A stretch of 64,000 nucleotides of DNA from Coturnix japonica (lineage: Eukaryota > Chordata > Aves > Galliformes > Phasianidae): positions 64,413,110-64,477,109 of the forward strand of contig NC_029547.1 in NCBI RefSeq assembly GCF_001577835.2. Direction: 5' to 3'. Positions 1 to 12,935 of this stretch are shown here, piece by piece (within the stretch, counting starts at the first letter, position 1; each line of letters opens with the position of its first letter). Under the pieces are notes generated by a model. The model was not told where the DNA came from. It saw only the letters and a program-made list of their open reading frames with translations, and did not search any database. A program made the position numbers and the translations under genes.

Positions 1-3000
1 GTCTGCAGTTGTATTTCACATGGTCCAATACGGATGAAGTTCAGGCAGTGTCTTTACTGCTGGACATTGGTCAGTAACGTCTCACTAAAATAAATGCCAT
101 GTGAATAAGCCAGAACTGCTCAAGGTTAAATGTAACACAAGCCCTGGTGGCCAGGAAAAAGCCCTGCCGGTATGTTGCATAGCAGTAGCTGGAAAACAGT
201 TTGATTACATTTGGCTCTGACTCAAAGCCTCACTTGTTCAAGTTCTCAGCGATTCTCCCTTCGTAGTAAAATACCTTAAATCTTATTACAGTTCAAAATA
301 GAGTCTGTATTATGTCACATCCTAGTAAAATTCTCCACTTTTACTTGGGAAGACAGACACTTAAATACTGTTCCATATGAAGCAAGCACTTAAAATCTAT
401 TTAACATTTTAGCCTTTCCCTGCCTGTCTTTATTTTATCCTCTCTAGACTACTAACTTGGCGTCTATAACATCAGCTAAATTGACCAAGAAAAAGCAAAT
501 TTTGGATTCCTGGTTTAGTCTTATACTGAATATCAGGACTGATTCTTTCTCATACGCTGTATGAGCACTCAGAATTCCCATCTCTGAAATGCAAACCTTT
601 CTAAGCACATCAGCCCATGTGAATTCCAGGACTTTCAAAAATGATAGCTCAAAACACTGGGAAAAGGAGAAAGCGCCAGTTGTCTGTAAGTTTCATAGGA
701 ACTTGTTGAAATCCTTTTAGTAGGCAACTTCGCGTAAATACAGCTTAAAAGCATCAAAATCACAAAATCCAATTAAATGATGTGAAACCAAAAGTACAAG
801 CTTATTTCTTCAGTTTTCAGATCTAGCCTTGAAAAGGCAAAGTTCACAGTGACATACACAGAAAACAAGTTCTCACTGCTTAGCAATATCTCCTTAACTT
901 TGCTTTCTCCCACCATAGATAATTCAAAGTAACCCAGCATTTGTAAGTTTATCTTCCATCCATCCAACTGATTTTGCAGGGAAAAAAACACCTGTTGGAA
1001 GCTCACAGGCTCTCACAAGTGATGGGAGTGGGAGGAATACTTCCACGGAGCTCAGAGGTCACAGGGCTGGTCTGGCTCTCAGAGGAAAGAACTGGAAACA
1101 AATATTTTTAATTCCTTGCCTGGCTTTCCACAATTCAGTGCTCTTTCAACAAAAGGCCCTTTTGACTTGCTGAAAGGAGCAGATATTTGAAATTGAGGAG
1201 GAGGTGTTCGGTTTCACTATCAGCCCCTTCCAGTCAAAGCCGCAATTCAGTGAGCTTTCACCAGCCTGTAGAAGAGGTGTCAGTCAATGGTCAAATAATG
1301 ACATGAGTAGAGCCTTTGTAAATATTCCTGTTCTGCCTTTGAAAACACACAAGGCAGAACAAAACAAAACAAAAAAACAATCTTTTGACAGTGCGTAAAA
1401 AACAGAACTGAAGTGTTTTAACAACCTTTCCTGGCTAGAAAGCTGGCTGTATAAACCCTTTAAATGTTCTTTTCCAGTTGGAGCAGAGCTTGTGTTCGGG
1501 GCTCTGACCATCAGGCAGCCAAGCAGTGTGGCTATGTGTGTTCAGAAAGTGTTTCCTAGCTGTGAGAATTGGTTGGTTGCATTTTTATTCACATTCCCGA
1601 AGTATTTTGCCATCAAACATTGTACTCGTTTCCCTTCTGGAGACATCAACAAGACACTGAGCAGTTTTCCAGAGTAACTCAGACCTGATATATTACAGAA
1701 TCTGCCAAACGAAGTCCCAAGTGAGTGATCTCCTTACCTGGGAAAATTAGGATTTTCTTCTGTTTCCTTTTTTAAATGCTAATTGCATTTATTGCCAAGG
1801 GCTGAACCCCGCTGTTGGCAACGCCAGCAGAAAGCAGCGGATAAAACAGCCTTGCATAAAGTTCTCCTCTGCACAATGTCTCAGTTCAATTAAGTCATGT
1901 ATGAATGCCGCTGACTTCAACCACTGGGATGTTTGGAACTGTTCCTAGATTTAAAGACAGACAAACACATCGCTGAGCTGCTGTCCAGTTTCTGAGGAGT
2001 TCTGCTTGTACTCTGCTGGGAGTACCACCAAAATTAATGAGACTCTTACTCCTGTAGTGAAGTACTACTACACACAGAATGAAAGTAGCACTGATAGATA
2101 GCTGTTGTTAGGCTGCACTGAGGTGCCTGGGAGCAGAAATTCTTTCATGAAAATTCAGCCTAAGACTTTCTGTCCTATGCCCTGTGTTTGTGGGAAACTT
2201 GGTGTTTTGACAGGATAAACTGTTCTCCGTTCATATACAACAAGTTAGTTTATCTTCAGCCATCTGGCATCTTACTGCATGCCAGTTAATCCCTTCTGGC
2301 AGGGTAAAAATCTATTACAGAATTGTGATGTTTTCAGGAAAACAATTTTCAGCAGTTTTCTAAAATAAAACCAACAGTCCCCCTTCAGACAGGTCATGCC
2401 ATTGCTACACCATTCTACACAGATTTAAAGCCAAATTAACCTGCATCTTTTATCCCCAGGTCCTTTAAGGTCAGTTTAGTTGACTGTAACCTTCAACTTA
2501 AATTTTAAAATTCAACCAGACTTGGTAAAATTCCAGTTTATGTGCACTTAACAGCACTGCCTTTACAGCAGTCATGCTCCCTACTTTCAGATGTGTTTGG
2601 TAGGAACATTTGTGAGTCTTTTGTCACTGGCAGGAGAAATAAATCAAATTCCAAGACTCAGCAGTGCTGTAAATGCAGGAGGTAATCCTTGGGCAAGCAT
2701 TAGTCTTTCTTCTTCTGTAAAAGAAGACACCTGTTAATGTTTCCATAGTATTACATTTCTGCACACAGAACATCAAAATAGCTGGAAAAGGGTGTCTAGG
2801 GGAGGCATCTAAGTAACCTCAGATGCTCACGAGAGATCTTTGTCCCAAACAGAAATACATTCTTCCAGGCAGACATGGCTTTTTCAGCATATCAGTGTTC
2901 ATTTAGAAATAGGATTTGGAAGTTACGTGTTTGAAGATAAGATAGGTACATATTTGGATCTTCACATGGAGAACAAGCCTTCAACTTCTGCTGAGGGGGA

Positions 3001-3548
3001 TACTGCTGGTCAGAATGCAGGCTGGGATAAACATCCTCAAAATCAGGCAGTATAACCCATATACTTAATTTAAAACAGATTCACACAGAAGGATATGAAT
3101 GTAAACTTCTGAGGAAGGAGTAATTTCTAATTACTTCCAGCACTGCGAATATGTACTTGTGGTTGGATGGAGGAATACATGCAGAGAAGAGAAGCCTGAA
3201 GTGTAGGATTAGAACAAACAAGCTATGAAGTTCATCTGAGCTATGTAATTACAATCAGCAAGTGGTATAACACAATAATAGTGGATGCGTAGAGCAAAAC
3301 AATTGGTGCTGAGGACATATGTGCTACAATTCGTTCACTTGAATGGGTTTTACTTCAGACTAGTCTGATTTGTGAGCTGGGAGCCCTATGAAGCTGGAGC
3401 ACTTGAGAGGCATTCCAGAAGTGCATCTTCTGGGCTATTGACACATGCAAGTAATCCACACTGTGTGCTGCAGGACCTCACTGCATGGTATGTGGGAGTG
3501 ATCAGGAGTTTCACTTCCAAATTGCATCCTTGATTTCAGCTAAAATCT
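1..3548. other. Unassigned AT-rich intergenic DNA
   Basis: I see no gene, RNA gene or repeat family that I can name here. Open frames are short (at most about 77 codons) and none shows a recognisable domain. The base composition and frequent short A/T runs match ordinary avian intergenic DNA. Distal regulatory elements cannot be excluded from sequence alone. Confidence 0.6.
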
Positions 3549-3650
3549 AAGGGCTGCTCTGAAAGTAATGCCTCCTACTTTATTCTGTTAGCCCATGATA
3601 TCAGAGGCAGACATTTGTGTGGCTGAAAGATGTACAGCATTTGGATTTAT
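3549..3650 (+). mobile_element. Mariner (Galluhop-type) terminal fragment
   Basis: The stretch starts with the GGGCTGCTCTGAAAGTAA terminal motif of the avian mariner family, followed by a match to the family's subterminal sequence (GCCTCCTACTTTATT, then GCCCATGATATCAGAGG). The same start recurs at 26907. Similarity fades after about 100 bp. I do not find the matching inverted terminus nearby, so this is an end fragment. It lacks transposase coding capacity. Confidence 0.75.
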
Positions 3651-5469
3651 TAAAGCAATCCATCAGTATACTCACTTGATGATAGTGCTTCCTGTAGTAA
3701 ACCTGAAACCTCTGCTACCACCAGCATCACGGCTGGTGATGCCACTTTCCAGAGCACAGTCAGAGGTGGTCCTGACAGCTGCTCCGAATTGTCATGTTGC
3801 ACATTCCACAGTTTAAACAGTAATTTATTTTGCAATCTCTGCATCATCAGCTCTGGGGTGTTTGTCCATAATGTTTAATGTTTAAAGGGGTCAATATTTA
3901 AAGAGATCTGTGACAACAAATAAAACCTCTAGACTGTTGGGAAGTTAATATGTCACACTCTGATGGTGACATGATCTAGAACCGCCAGTGGCAAAATGTT
4001 TGTGCCTGTGATGAGAAATTACAGTGCCAAGGAGAACCATCAGTGAGAAAGACTATTTAAAACCAGTGATGCAGTTTCTGAGTATCTTAGTAAAGTTCAC
4101 CAGGGCTTAAAGGAAAACTCAGTTTGTTAATCCTATTCAGGACATGGAAGGGGGGTGGGGGAAAGAGAAGGATGAATAGTACCAAATGGGGTATATATAG
4201 GGTTTGCCAATGTGGACAAATGAATGCTCTTGCTGCTCTGCCTCCCCTTCCAAGTCAGTGTGGGAAAAAACAAGCATGTGTATTGACAGACTGCAGGACA
4301 CATCTCAGCAACACCTGTCAGAGCTGCCACAGTATCTTCCTGCAGGATCACTGCAGAGTGATACTGGAACAGAATATGGCAGTAAGTGGCAATAAAAGCT
4401 GCTAGTAGAAGAACTGGAATTGGTGTGTAGTATGAACAATGCACAGAAGGGAGCAGTGACTACAGTTAGGATCTCCATCTCTGCCAGACCTGCAGTCCTG
4501 GGCAGCTGCCCATCCTGCACCCCTCCCTCTCTCCACTGAGACCTTCAGCATAAAAAGCCCACAGCAGCAATGCTGGGAAGCACAGCCTGCCCTGCAGGGA
4601 GGGTGTTTTTCTTCACATCTGTGAGTGAAAGGAAGACTAGTGCCAGATGCAGAGGGCAGGCAAAGGGCGTCTGAGCAAAATCCACAGTTATCAGAACTGT
4701 AAAGATAATTTTGCTTTTATAAACAAGGTTATTGGACTGGGGAAGGAACTGGTGATTTTATGCCGTACATCTGATACATCTGCATAGTATTTTCATCTGT
4801 CTTTTGTTAACCTTTCAACAAGAAAGTCTGGAGTTCCAAGCTGAAGTAATATCTCACTTTTCTATCACAGCTTCTATCACATAGATAAAGAGATATCTTT
4901 ATCACTTTGTCAGTAATCTTTGTGCAAGAGAAGGAGAAAATAACTTTTAATACTTCTAAATAACACTCAAATAAGAGATGTGGGTTGTTTCCTTGCACTG
5001 ATCTTTGAGAACAAGTTTCTCCATAGTTTCTGAAAGGCATGAATAGTTTCTTGTAAATTGAGAAGAGAAACAGAAACAAGGCATCTAAAATATTCTGAAT
5101 TCTCCAGTCTCTTTTGCTCTCTTTCTTTCTGTCGCCAGACTTAAAAATACTGTGAAGTTGAGGCACGATGCCAAAAGTTTCAGACCCAGAGCTGAACTGG
5201 CATAGTGTCAAAGGTTGCTAGTTCAGTTTGGGTGCCAAAACATGACTACATCTCTAACTACTGCCTTCTACACATCCTATTCCAAGGCTGGACACTTTGC
5301 ATTTTTTGGTATCTCCTTCAGATTTTCAACACTTGCTTTACAAAGTTTTCCTTCGGCACCAGTCTCACAAGCTGATAAGAAAACAGGTTTTGAAGCATCT
5401 GACAAAATGGCAGACCAACGACCTGACAAAGCTCTGCTTTCCAGGAGAACAAAGAGCTCCTACATAGAA
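3651..5469. other. Unassigned intergenic DNA
   Basis: No gene recognised. A 103-codon open frame on the minus strand (4133-4444) overlaps other short frames, has no recognisable domain and looks like chance. A short G-rich run lies near 4150-4165. Confidence 0.55.
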
Positions 5470-7420
5470 GGGATAGGCAGGATTCTCATCCTGGTGGGGC
5501 CCTTCAGCAACCCAGATATCTGCTGGGAAAGCAACAGGACAGACTCCAAACAATCTAGGAGGCTGCTGAAGTCCTTTAAGGGTAATGTCCTGGTCCAGGT
5601 ACTGGATAGAGCAACCAGGCATGAAGTGCTGCTGGACCTGGTGCTCACCAGTGCAGAGGAGATCATTAACAAGTTGGAGGCAGTCTGGGCTGTAGCAGCT
5701 ATGCGCTGGTTGAGCTCTTGATCTTGAAGAATATGAGCCTGCCAAAGAGTGCAGTCAGGACCCTGAGCTTCAGGAGAGCGAACTTCCATCTGGTTAAGAA
5801 ATTAATGGATGAGCTCCCCTGAGAAACTGTTCTCAAAGACATGGAAGCCTTTTAAGGACACCTTTCTGGAAGCACAAGAGCTCTCCATCCCCTGGCATAA
5901 GGAATCAAGCAGAAAAGGCTGGAAACTGGCATGACTCAATAAAGACCTGCTGGTCAAATTGAGAGATAGGAAGGAAGTGTACAGACACAGGAAGAAGGGA
6001 TGTGTGGGCTTGGAAAAATGCAGGGATGCCATTCAGATGTATGGAGGTGGGATGAGGAAAGCCGAGGCAGAGATAGAGCTGAATTTAGCCAGGGACATGA
6101 ACAATAACCATATAGGGCTCTGCAGGTACATTTATCAGAATAGACAGGCCCCTGTGAAAAATCAGAAGCAAGAACTGGCTTCAGTAGATGTGGAGAAGGC
6201 TGAGGTACTCAACAAGTTCTTTGCCTCAGTCTTCACTGGCAGTCAGGCTTCCCACATCTCTCATGTCCCTAAACCTTTAGTCAGAGCTTGAGGGAATAAA
6301 ATTTCCTTTGTAGCAAAGAGAAAGTTCAAGTGCACCTTTTGGGACTAAATGAATACAAGCATACAGGAGCAGATGACATGCATTCCATATATGAAGGAAC
6401 TGAATGATGCTGATGCTAAGACAATCTCCATCATGTATGAAAAGTCATGGTTATCAGACAAAGTCTCCAGTGACGAGACAATGGGAAACATCGCTCCCAT
6501 TTACAAGAATGGTCAGTCTTGGGACCTGTGGGATCAAGTGCACCTACAGCAGTTTTGCTGATGACACCAAGCTGAGTGGTGCAGCTGATACAATAGAAGG
6601 AGAAATGCCATTCAAAGGGATCTGGACAGACTTGAAAAGGGAGTCCATTAGAAACTAATGGTACTCAACAAGGTGAAATGCACAGTGTTGCACTTGGGTC
6701 ATAGCAATCCCAGATATATACATAGGAAGAAGAATTCACTGAGAGAAGAACTGAAGAGAAGGGATGGACAGTTCTGCTCCACGAAATGGTGGACATCAAC
6801 CAGCTGTGTGCACTTGCAGCCCAGAAGGCCAACTGTATTCTTGTCTGCATCAAAAGGGGTGGTCAGCAGGGCAAGAGAGGAGGCTGTCTCCATCTGCTCT
6901 GCCCTTGTGAGGCCACATCCGGAGTACTGTGTCCAGACCTGGGGGTTGCAGCTCAAGAAAGATGTGGAGCTGCTGGGAAGGGTCCAGAGGAGGACCATGA
7001 AGAGAATCAAAAGAATGAAGCACTGATCCTGTGAAGAAAGGCTGAGGAAGATGGGCTTGTTCAGCTCGTAGAAGAGATGGCTCCAGGGAGCCTCACTGTG
7101 GCCTTCCAGTACTAGATGGGAGCTTGCAAACAGGAGGGACACCAACACTTAACACGATCTAATAGTGGTAGGACAAGAGGAAATGGTTTTAAACTAAAAG
7201 AGAGAAGATTTAGATTATAAGTTGGGCATAAATTATGTAATCAGAGGCTGGGGAGGCACCCAAACAGTTCACCCGGAGAAGTGGATTCTCCATCCCTGGA
7301 GAATTAAAGCCAAATTGAATAAGGCAATCTGATCAGGTGTGGGTGGTAGCCCTGTTTATGGCAGGATGGCTGGACCTAGATGTTCTTTAAGGTCTTTTCC
7401 AACCTAAGCCATTTGATGAC
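5470..7420 (+). mobile_element. CR1 LINE, internally deleted, ORF2 pseudogene
   Basis: Pieces of CR1 ORF2 appear in order. An endonuclease C-terminal part with a NPDICWESN-like motif and LLDLVLTSAEE lies at about 5490-5700. Linker sequence with LNLARDM, KAEVLNKFFASVFTG and MYEKSWLSDKV lies at 5950-6520. Reverse-transcriptase sequence FADDTKLSGA lies at about 6550-6600, followed by the LVRPHPEYCVQTWG region at about 6900-6950, and then the untranslated 3' end to about 7420. A central part of the RT (between the IAPIYKNG and FADDTK segments) is missing, and several frame changes break the coding sequence. The 3' tail is degenerate. An old insertion, certainly non-autonomous. Confidence 0.9.
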
Positions 7421-10400
7421 TTCTTGTCACTGAAAGCTTTGTGAGACATTAGTTGGCAGTGGAAACCCAGCAGGCTGGGAGAGGAAATTAGTGCTGCTGA
7501 ACTGATGCTGTCTTTCTGGAAGGCAAAGTTAACTCAGGCATCAAGAGAAATGTAGGGAAGTATTTAATCTCTGTACTTCTGTGCAATTCTCAGCACTACG
7601 GTAAAGGAACACACACTACAATTAATGATTTACATATTTATAACCCAATTCTCTTGACCTTTGTTAGCTGAAACACCTGAGTAAACCAATCTGTATGCTT
7701 AAATATCTTGTAACAGTTGGGAATGTGGCAAGTGCTTTAAAAATAATTGGGAAGGAAGGATACCTTCCTGAAAAACCCTTCTGTCTTTAAAGGTAACAAA
7801 AAGCCAGAAAAGAAAATAAATAAATAAAGGTAAGACTGGCAGAATTTAACAGTAAGATGACAAGAAGTAGCTGCTACAAACAGCATGTAGAAAGTTAATT
7901 TGCTTGTACAGTTGCACACTCTGATTTTGCAATGATGTTTGTTTAGTCTCAGCTACCCAGTTCCTCATTTTGCATCCCCTCAAATAGCTGACGAGGTGGA
8001 AAATATCGATCTGTAACTCTGAGGATTGTAGTTAAATCTCTGCGCTGATTTCAAGTTAACAGCCATAATAATTTCTGATGATCTTTGCTATGGTTATTTG
8101 AACAGAACACAGTATTTTAATTATTTCCTATTCTTGGGTAGCAGGTGTGTCCTGAAGGGATATTTAACACCACACATGCTCTTTTAGGTTATTACTTCTT
8201 TTGGCTTCATCCATTCTACAGCAAGGGCTGTATTCCTTTTCTGAGTATGTCTCACTGAAATTCCAATACCCTGAAGCTAGTTTTTAGTCTTAAGACAACC
8301 AGGAATGCTTTTGCTGTTACATGTGATATAATGAGAACTTAGAAGCTTATTTGTTTCAGACTAGCAAGAGACAGTCATACAAACAAGCAAAATCAGCAGA
8401 AGGAAGAACACATCTCCAGCTTTTGGCAACCAAATGCTCCTTTACTGCCTCTGAAGAAATTTCTGCCTAAAGTGTACTGCTTTAGAGACTAAAATAAGCC
8501 AGGTAGATTCCTTTAGCTTTACCTAATATCTGCAGTGGCCAGATCAAAGCTTTTAACTGAGTAAACTAATCTGTGCTTCTGTATTTGAGTCAAACATGCT
8601 CGATTATGCACCCTCTGCTGATAAAACTGGTGCTTAATCAGCATAAATGCATGCTTTGTGTGCTGGACCACAGTGTTTGGCTGGAAACGCGCTGGAGAAT
8701 TTTACTTGGGGAAAACGACAGTTGACCAGATCACCAGCAATCTGGAACACTGTTTTTATTTGCATGCTGTAGGTACACACCGAGTGCTAGAAGGAAATGA
8801 CTGCCAGACAATACTGCATCAGCATGACATACAGAAGGGGTCTGAAAGCCTAATTGTTGGAGAGGTTTTGAATGGGAATAGAAGGCTGTTTGTTCCTCAT
8901 TCCATCCTGAAGTAGGCATTATACCAAGACTGGATTTGATAGATAGCTTAGCAATTACTTGGAAGAAGAGGGTATAATCAACAAGTTCCTAAAGAAGGAC
9001 ACAGTGTTGATAAGTCAATCCACCCTAAAGTTTTAATCATGATAAATTTTTATAGAAGAAAAGCAGCTAATGGTAAACAAACAAGCAAATCCTCTTTAAT
9101 TTTATGTACGTACTACTTATGCATTTCCTTAAAAGGCAAGCAACATGATTACAAAGCTATTTTCTTTGACTTCCATTGCCTAGCAAAGGTTCAGCTACAG
9201 TACAGGTGATCCTTTGTTTGACAAGCAGTTAAAATCAAAGTTTGAGTTAACTCTTCACTATCTTGAGTCTCAGTGCTGTGCTCCAATCTGTCCCTGCAAT
9301 GGTGAACTGTCTGTAGGGAAACCCTGATGTAACCCTGTCTCAAATCCTGCACTACATATTTAGGTAGCAAATCTAGCCTAAGATTGCCAATGGGCATTTT
9401 GTCACTGATTTTACTTATGGTGTGGATGCCACAGCTTGTTGCATCATTGGGATCATTTTAATGAGTTTTCAAATACGTGACGTTAAGTAACCTTCACACT
9501 CTACTTCCAGCACTCTGTGTTTTTATCTTCACTGATATGACTAAACGGTACTGAAAATAGAGGGGAACAAATTTTATTCATCCTTGCGAGGCATGGAGCA
9601 ACTGTTGCCACTTATAATCAACAGTAGGAACATCACATCAGGAAGATGAACAGCTTGTCCTTAAAGACGTTACATTTTATCAAATGTACAGACAGAGAAG
9701 CTAAATGACACAGTCAAATGATAAATGATGAGTTAACATTACATATTTGAAGGTAACTTGTTTCAATTTCAGCTCCTCACAGGGAAAACTGAGTTGCTTA
9801 AGTGGGTCAGGGAGAAACTGAACTTCTGTGTTTTTTTGGTTTTTTTTTTCTCATTGAAGTAAATAGATATCCTGACGTTAGTAATTATATGTATGACTTA
9901 AAAATGAATGTTTTGGGAACACGATAGAGAATATCTTTGCTTTTGAGAAATAACTACCCCCAGGCTGATCTGTTCACTGGTATAGCTCTATTCTGTAATG
10001 ATATGCTACCCAATCAACTGGTTCACCTTTTGACTCCCTTAGAAATAAGCTGAGTTGCAAAATTTGTGTCCCGATGTAGAAGTAACAGAGAACAGAATTT
10101 GATGTTCCCAGCTCTGTGACGTGTAGATGCAGGTGCACAGAAGATCAGGTAGCAGTATCAGAGGTGTTATGTAACAATCCACAGTAAACTCTGGATATCT
10201 CCTCATTCCTGTAAGTGATCTATTTGAACTGGGAAGAACTCATCTTGCAGTGACAGAATTAGAAGAAATGTTTGCATTTCCCACATTTTATTCCTTTGTT
10301 TTCTTGGACAGGTTAGTCAGGTCTAAGGATTTTCACTTACTCACAACACTGGTAAAATAGAACAATATTGTTGAAGACAGATAACTGGATTCCTCCTCTT

Positions 10401-10457
10401 TTTAAAAACATTTTCTGCTAATATTCTAAACAGATGCTCACAAGGAATTAATACATC
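7421..10457. other. Unassigned AT-rich intergenic DNA
   Basis: No recognisable gene or repeat. An 85-codon open frame on the plus strand (8658-8915) has no motif I know and no convincing splice context, so I do not call it coding. A short T/G homopolymer-rich run lies at about 9830-9850. Confidence 0.55.
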
Positions 10458-10930
10458 CAGATGTGGAGTTCTCAATATAAGAGAGATGTGGACCCATTAG
10501 TGCACAACCAGAGGAGGGCCAAGAAAATGACCCATGGGGTAGAACATCTGCCCAATGAAGACAGGCTGAGAGAGTTGGGGTTGTTCAGCCTGGAGAAAAT
10601 TCTGGCAGCCTTTCAATATCTAAAGGGGAACTGTAGGAAAGAAGAGGACTGACTCTTCAGCACAGTCTGTTGTGACTGGACAAAGGAAAATGGCTTCAAA
10701 CTAAAAGAGAGATTTAAACTCGATATAAGGAAGTTGATTTTTTTTTTACAGTAAGGTGGTGAGGCACTGGAATAGGTTGCCCAGAGAGGTGCTCAAGGCC
10801 TCGTCCTTGGAAACATGCAAGGTAAGGCTGGACCAGGTTTTAGATGTAGATGGTTCTGTTCATTACAGGGGAGTTGGACTGTGTGACCTTCAAGGGTCAA
10901 ATTCAACTCAAAAGATTTTATTATTCTATT
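10458..10930 (+). mobile_element. CR1 LINE 3' fragment
   Basis: The fragment starts inside the RT C-terminal region (LRELGLFSLEKI followed by AAFQYLKG, the CR1 'RLRELGLFSLEKRRLRGD...FQYLKG' signature). It continues through the conserved 3' region, including the segments equivalent to ERFKLDIRK and the VPREV-like part, and fades out near a degenerate tail at about 10925. The coding frame is interrupted. 5'-truncated, as is usual for CR1 copies. Confidence 0.9.
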
Positions 10931-11089
10931 AATCAGAGGAATCTACTGCAATCAAATACAGCAATTTACCTAAAAATTTAAGAATGATAATGTTCACATG
11001 AGACTTACAGCAGAATACTGGAGGGAGTTTGCTGTTTGCTTAAGGACTCTCTACCCATGATAGAGACAATTGGGGTCTGCTCCAAAAAA

Positions 11090-11645
11090 TTTCTCCTCTT
11101 CCTTGATATCTCAAAAAGAGGTGATCGAGGATCACAGTCTACTGCAGACCTCAAGTGCTCAATGGACTCTTTGCTTAGGACCACTATGATAGGTCTGCAG
11201 GATAATTGACTTTAGTTAGAAAACGTTCTAACAATTCAGGTGAGGTAATACCAGAATTTCTTATCGACCATATCATTCCAGCACACCTAGACTGTACAGT
11301 TCTGGTACCTCTCAGATCCAACCACAATTCAAAGAGCAGGAATTCCCAGAATGGTCAGGGATTGCTTGATTTCAATGATTTATAGGCTGGTTCAGCCCAA
11401 CTCATCATACTACAATGAAGGCAAAGCCTAATGTTGACAACTGAGATTGCAGAGTGTCTCAGGGTTCTGCAACACCACAGTCCAGAAGTCAACCTATCCC
11501 TCCACAAAGTAGCAGTGTGATTACTCTTACCTCTATGCTTATAAATAGACAGCACTCCTGTCACTAATAAAATATCACTAGCATTGATATTTTCCATTCT
11601 TCTTGACTCCTTCCAGTACTTGTTGTATCTCTTCACTGCCACGAT
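11090..11645 (+). repeat. Dispersed repeat, copy A (LTR-like, family unnamed)
   Basis: This stretch is clearly related to 39290-39640 inside GTF2H2. Shared landmarks in the same order include GACCTCAAG, CTCTTTGCTTAGGA, GATAATTGACTT, TTCAGGTGAGGT, CTGAGATTGCAGAG, TCCACA and AGTGGCAGTGTG-like (here AGTAGCAGTGTG), ending with a TATAAATA- and AATAAA-bearing A/T-rich segment. That 3' arrangement resembles the promoter and poly(A) region of an LTR, but I do not recognise the family, and orientation and ends are approximate. It carries no coding sequence. Confidence 0.65.
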
Positions 11646-12632
11646 GAACTGTAAAAAGAGGTTTCTGTCCCATTCTCTGTGCTTGCTCTCAGACCACGAT
11701 GATGGAGCAGTGCTTGATTAGACTCTAAATCGTTTCCAACTGGCAGACTATGATCCATCATAGCAGTTCATGGTTCAATGTCAAAAATTTGTATGGATAG
11801 AATTTTCATAAGAAAAACTGCAGACAGAGTGGGTGTTGTACTAATGTTAGTAATGCAGGTTTAAAATTAAATCACAGTCTCACGTTATGGTGAGTCTGGA
11901 GGTTTAAGCTTCACTCTCACGTTCCCATCATACTTAACACAAGCCTGGGTTCATGGCCACTCTATCCCACATCTACCCAGCTACAGCCAAGGCTGCCCCC
12001 ACCTTCACATTCCCAACATGTCCTTGTTTGTAAGAACGAGGTCCACCAGCACACCTGTCTTCATTGGCTCCTCCACTAACTGCATCAGAAACTAATTTTC
12101 CATACACTGTAGGAGCATCCTAGGCAGTGTTGCTTTTCCATCAAATATCAGTGGCTGAAGTACGCCATGAGAACCAGTACAGATGCTCATGAGGCTTCTT
12201 TCAGCTGCCTGTTAAAGGTCTCATCAGTTTCCTCCTCCAGATCAGACATCCTTTAGTGAATACCCAGAATGGAGTCACTCATATTTGCCTGCCCTTTAAG
12301 CCTGCCCCTTAATTCTCACACATTACCTCTTCAGTCATTCACTACTCATCTGCAGAGAGAGCTTAATGCATTCCAGCCATTCTCACATATAAAGAGCAAT
12401 TCCACCTCCTCATCATTCCACTTTACAGTAATTGTGTGAATGTTCCCTCTCCAATTTGCAGACTTACTTAAGAGTATTACTCAGTCTTGGTTTTATTTTT
12501 GGATGAAAGGTCATTTGGCTTTCAGAAACCTAATCGGTATTCTAAATGAATCCCTTGAATCCCTCAAATTCCTTTATTTTAACACCAGCATTTCTTCATG
12601 TCAGCTATTTTATCTAATGTGGAGGAATCCCT
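11646..12632. other. Unassigned intergenic DNA
   Basis: No gene recognised. The part from about 11640 to 12340 (with phrases such as the 'holds the bird in' like C/T-rich runs around 11990-12330) may be old repeat debris in antisense, but I cannot assign it to a family. Confidence 0.4.
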
Positions 12633-12935
12633 TGTTTGTACCTTCGTAACTTACACGTTGTATTAGGCGTATGTGGGCTTCGGGTTGTGACGCGTTAGGC
12701 CCTTCCCCTTGCGATAAGGACCAGTGACATATGCAGCCCTGGTGGGCGTACTTGCGATAAGGACTAATGACGTGTGCAGCCCTAGTGGGCGTATTTACGT
12801 TATTGATCCATGATGTGTGTAGCTTTAGTGGACGATAAGCATAGAATATATAAGCGTGTATCAGCTTCAATAAATTGCCTTTTGCTGTTCACCACATTGG
12901 TGTCACCTCAGTGATTGGCCAAGCTGCAGTCTTCA
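12633..12935 (+). mobile_element. Solo LTR of an alpharetrovirus/EAV-like endogenous retrovirus
   Basis: The 3' half contains a TATA-like box (AGAATATATAAG, about 12844), AATAAA at about 12870, and the segment TTCACCACATTGGTGTCACC. That segment closely matches the R/U5 region of avian leukosis-type LTRs, whose known counterpart reads TTCACCACATTGGTGTGCACC. The element ends near CTTCA (12935). The upstream part (U3) carries three 43-bp tandem repeats. No gag, pol or env sequence flanks it, so it is a solo LTR. The start is uncertain (12633 or 12659), and I could not see a target-site duplication. Most likely an EAV-family element of Gallus-type birds. Confidence 0.85.
12709..12837 (+). repeat. 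Three 43-bp tandem repeats in LTR U3
   Basis: The units lie at 12709-12751, 12752-12794 and 12795-12837. Each carries the order GATAAGGA or GATCCATGA-like, TGATGTGTG/TGACGTGTG-like, GCAGCC or GTAGCT, and TGGGCGTA or TGGACGAT. The first two units are about 90% identical and the third is more diverged. Position in U3 just upstream of the TATA box suggests an enhancer repeat. That function is inferred. Confidence 0.85.

Noticed and set aside
3595-3847. Overlapping plus and minus frames next to the mariner end
   Set aside because: Neither resembles mariner transposase. Probably chance frames in non-coding remnant.
8658-8915. 85-codon plus-strand open frame
   Set aside because: No recognised domain and no supporting exon signals. 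Not called.
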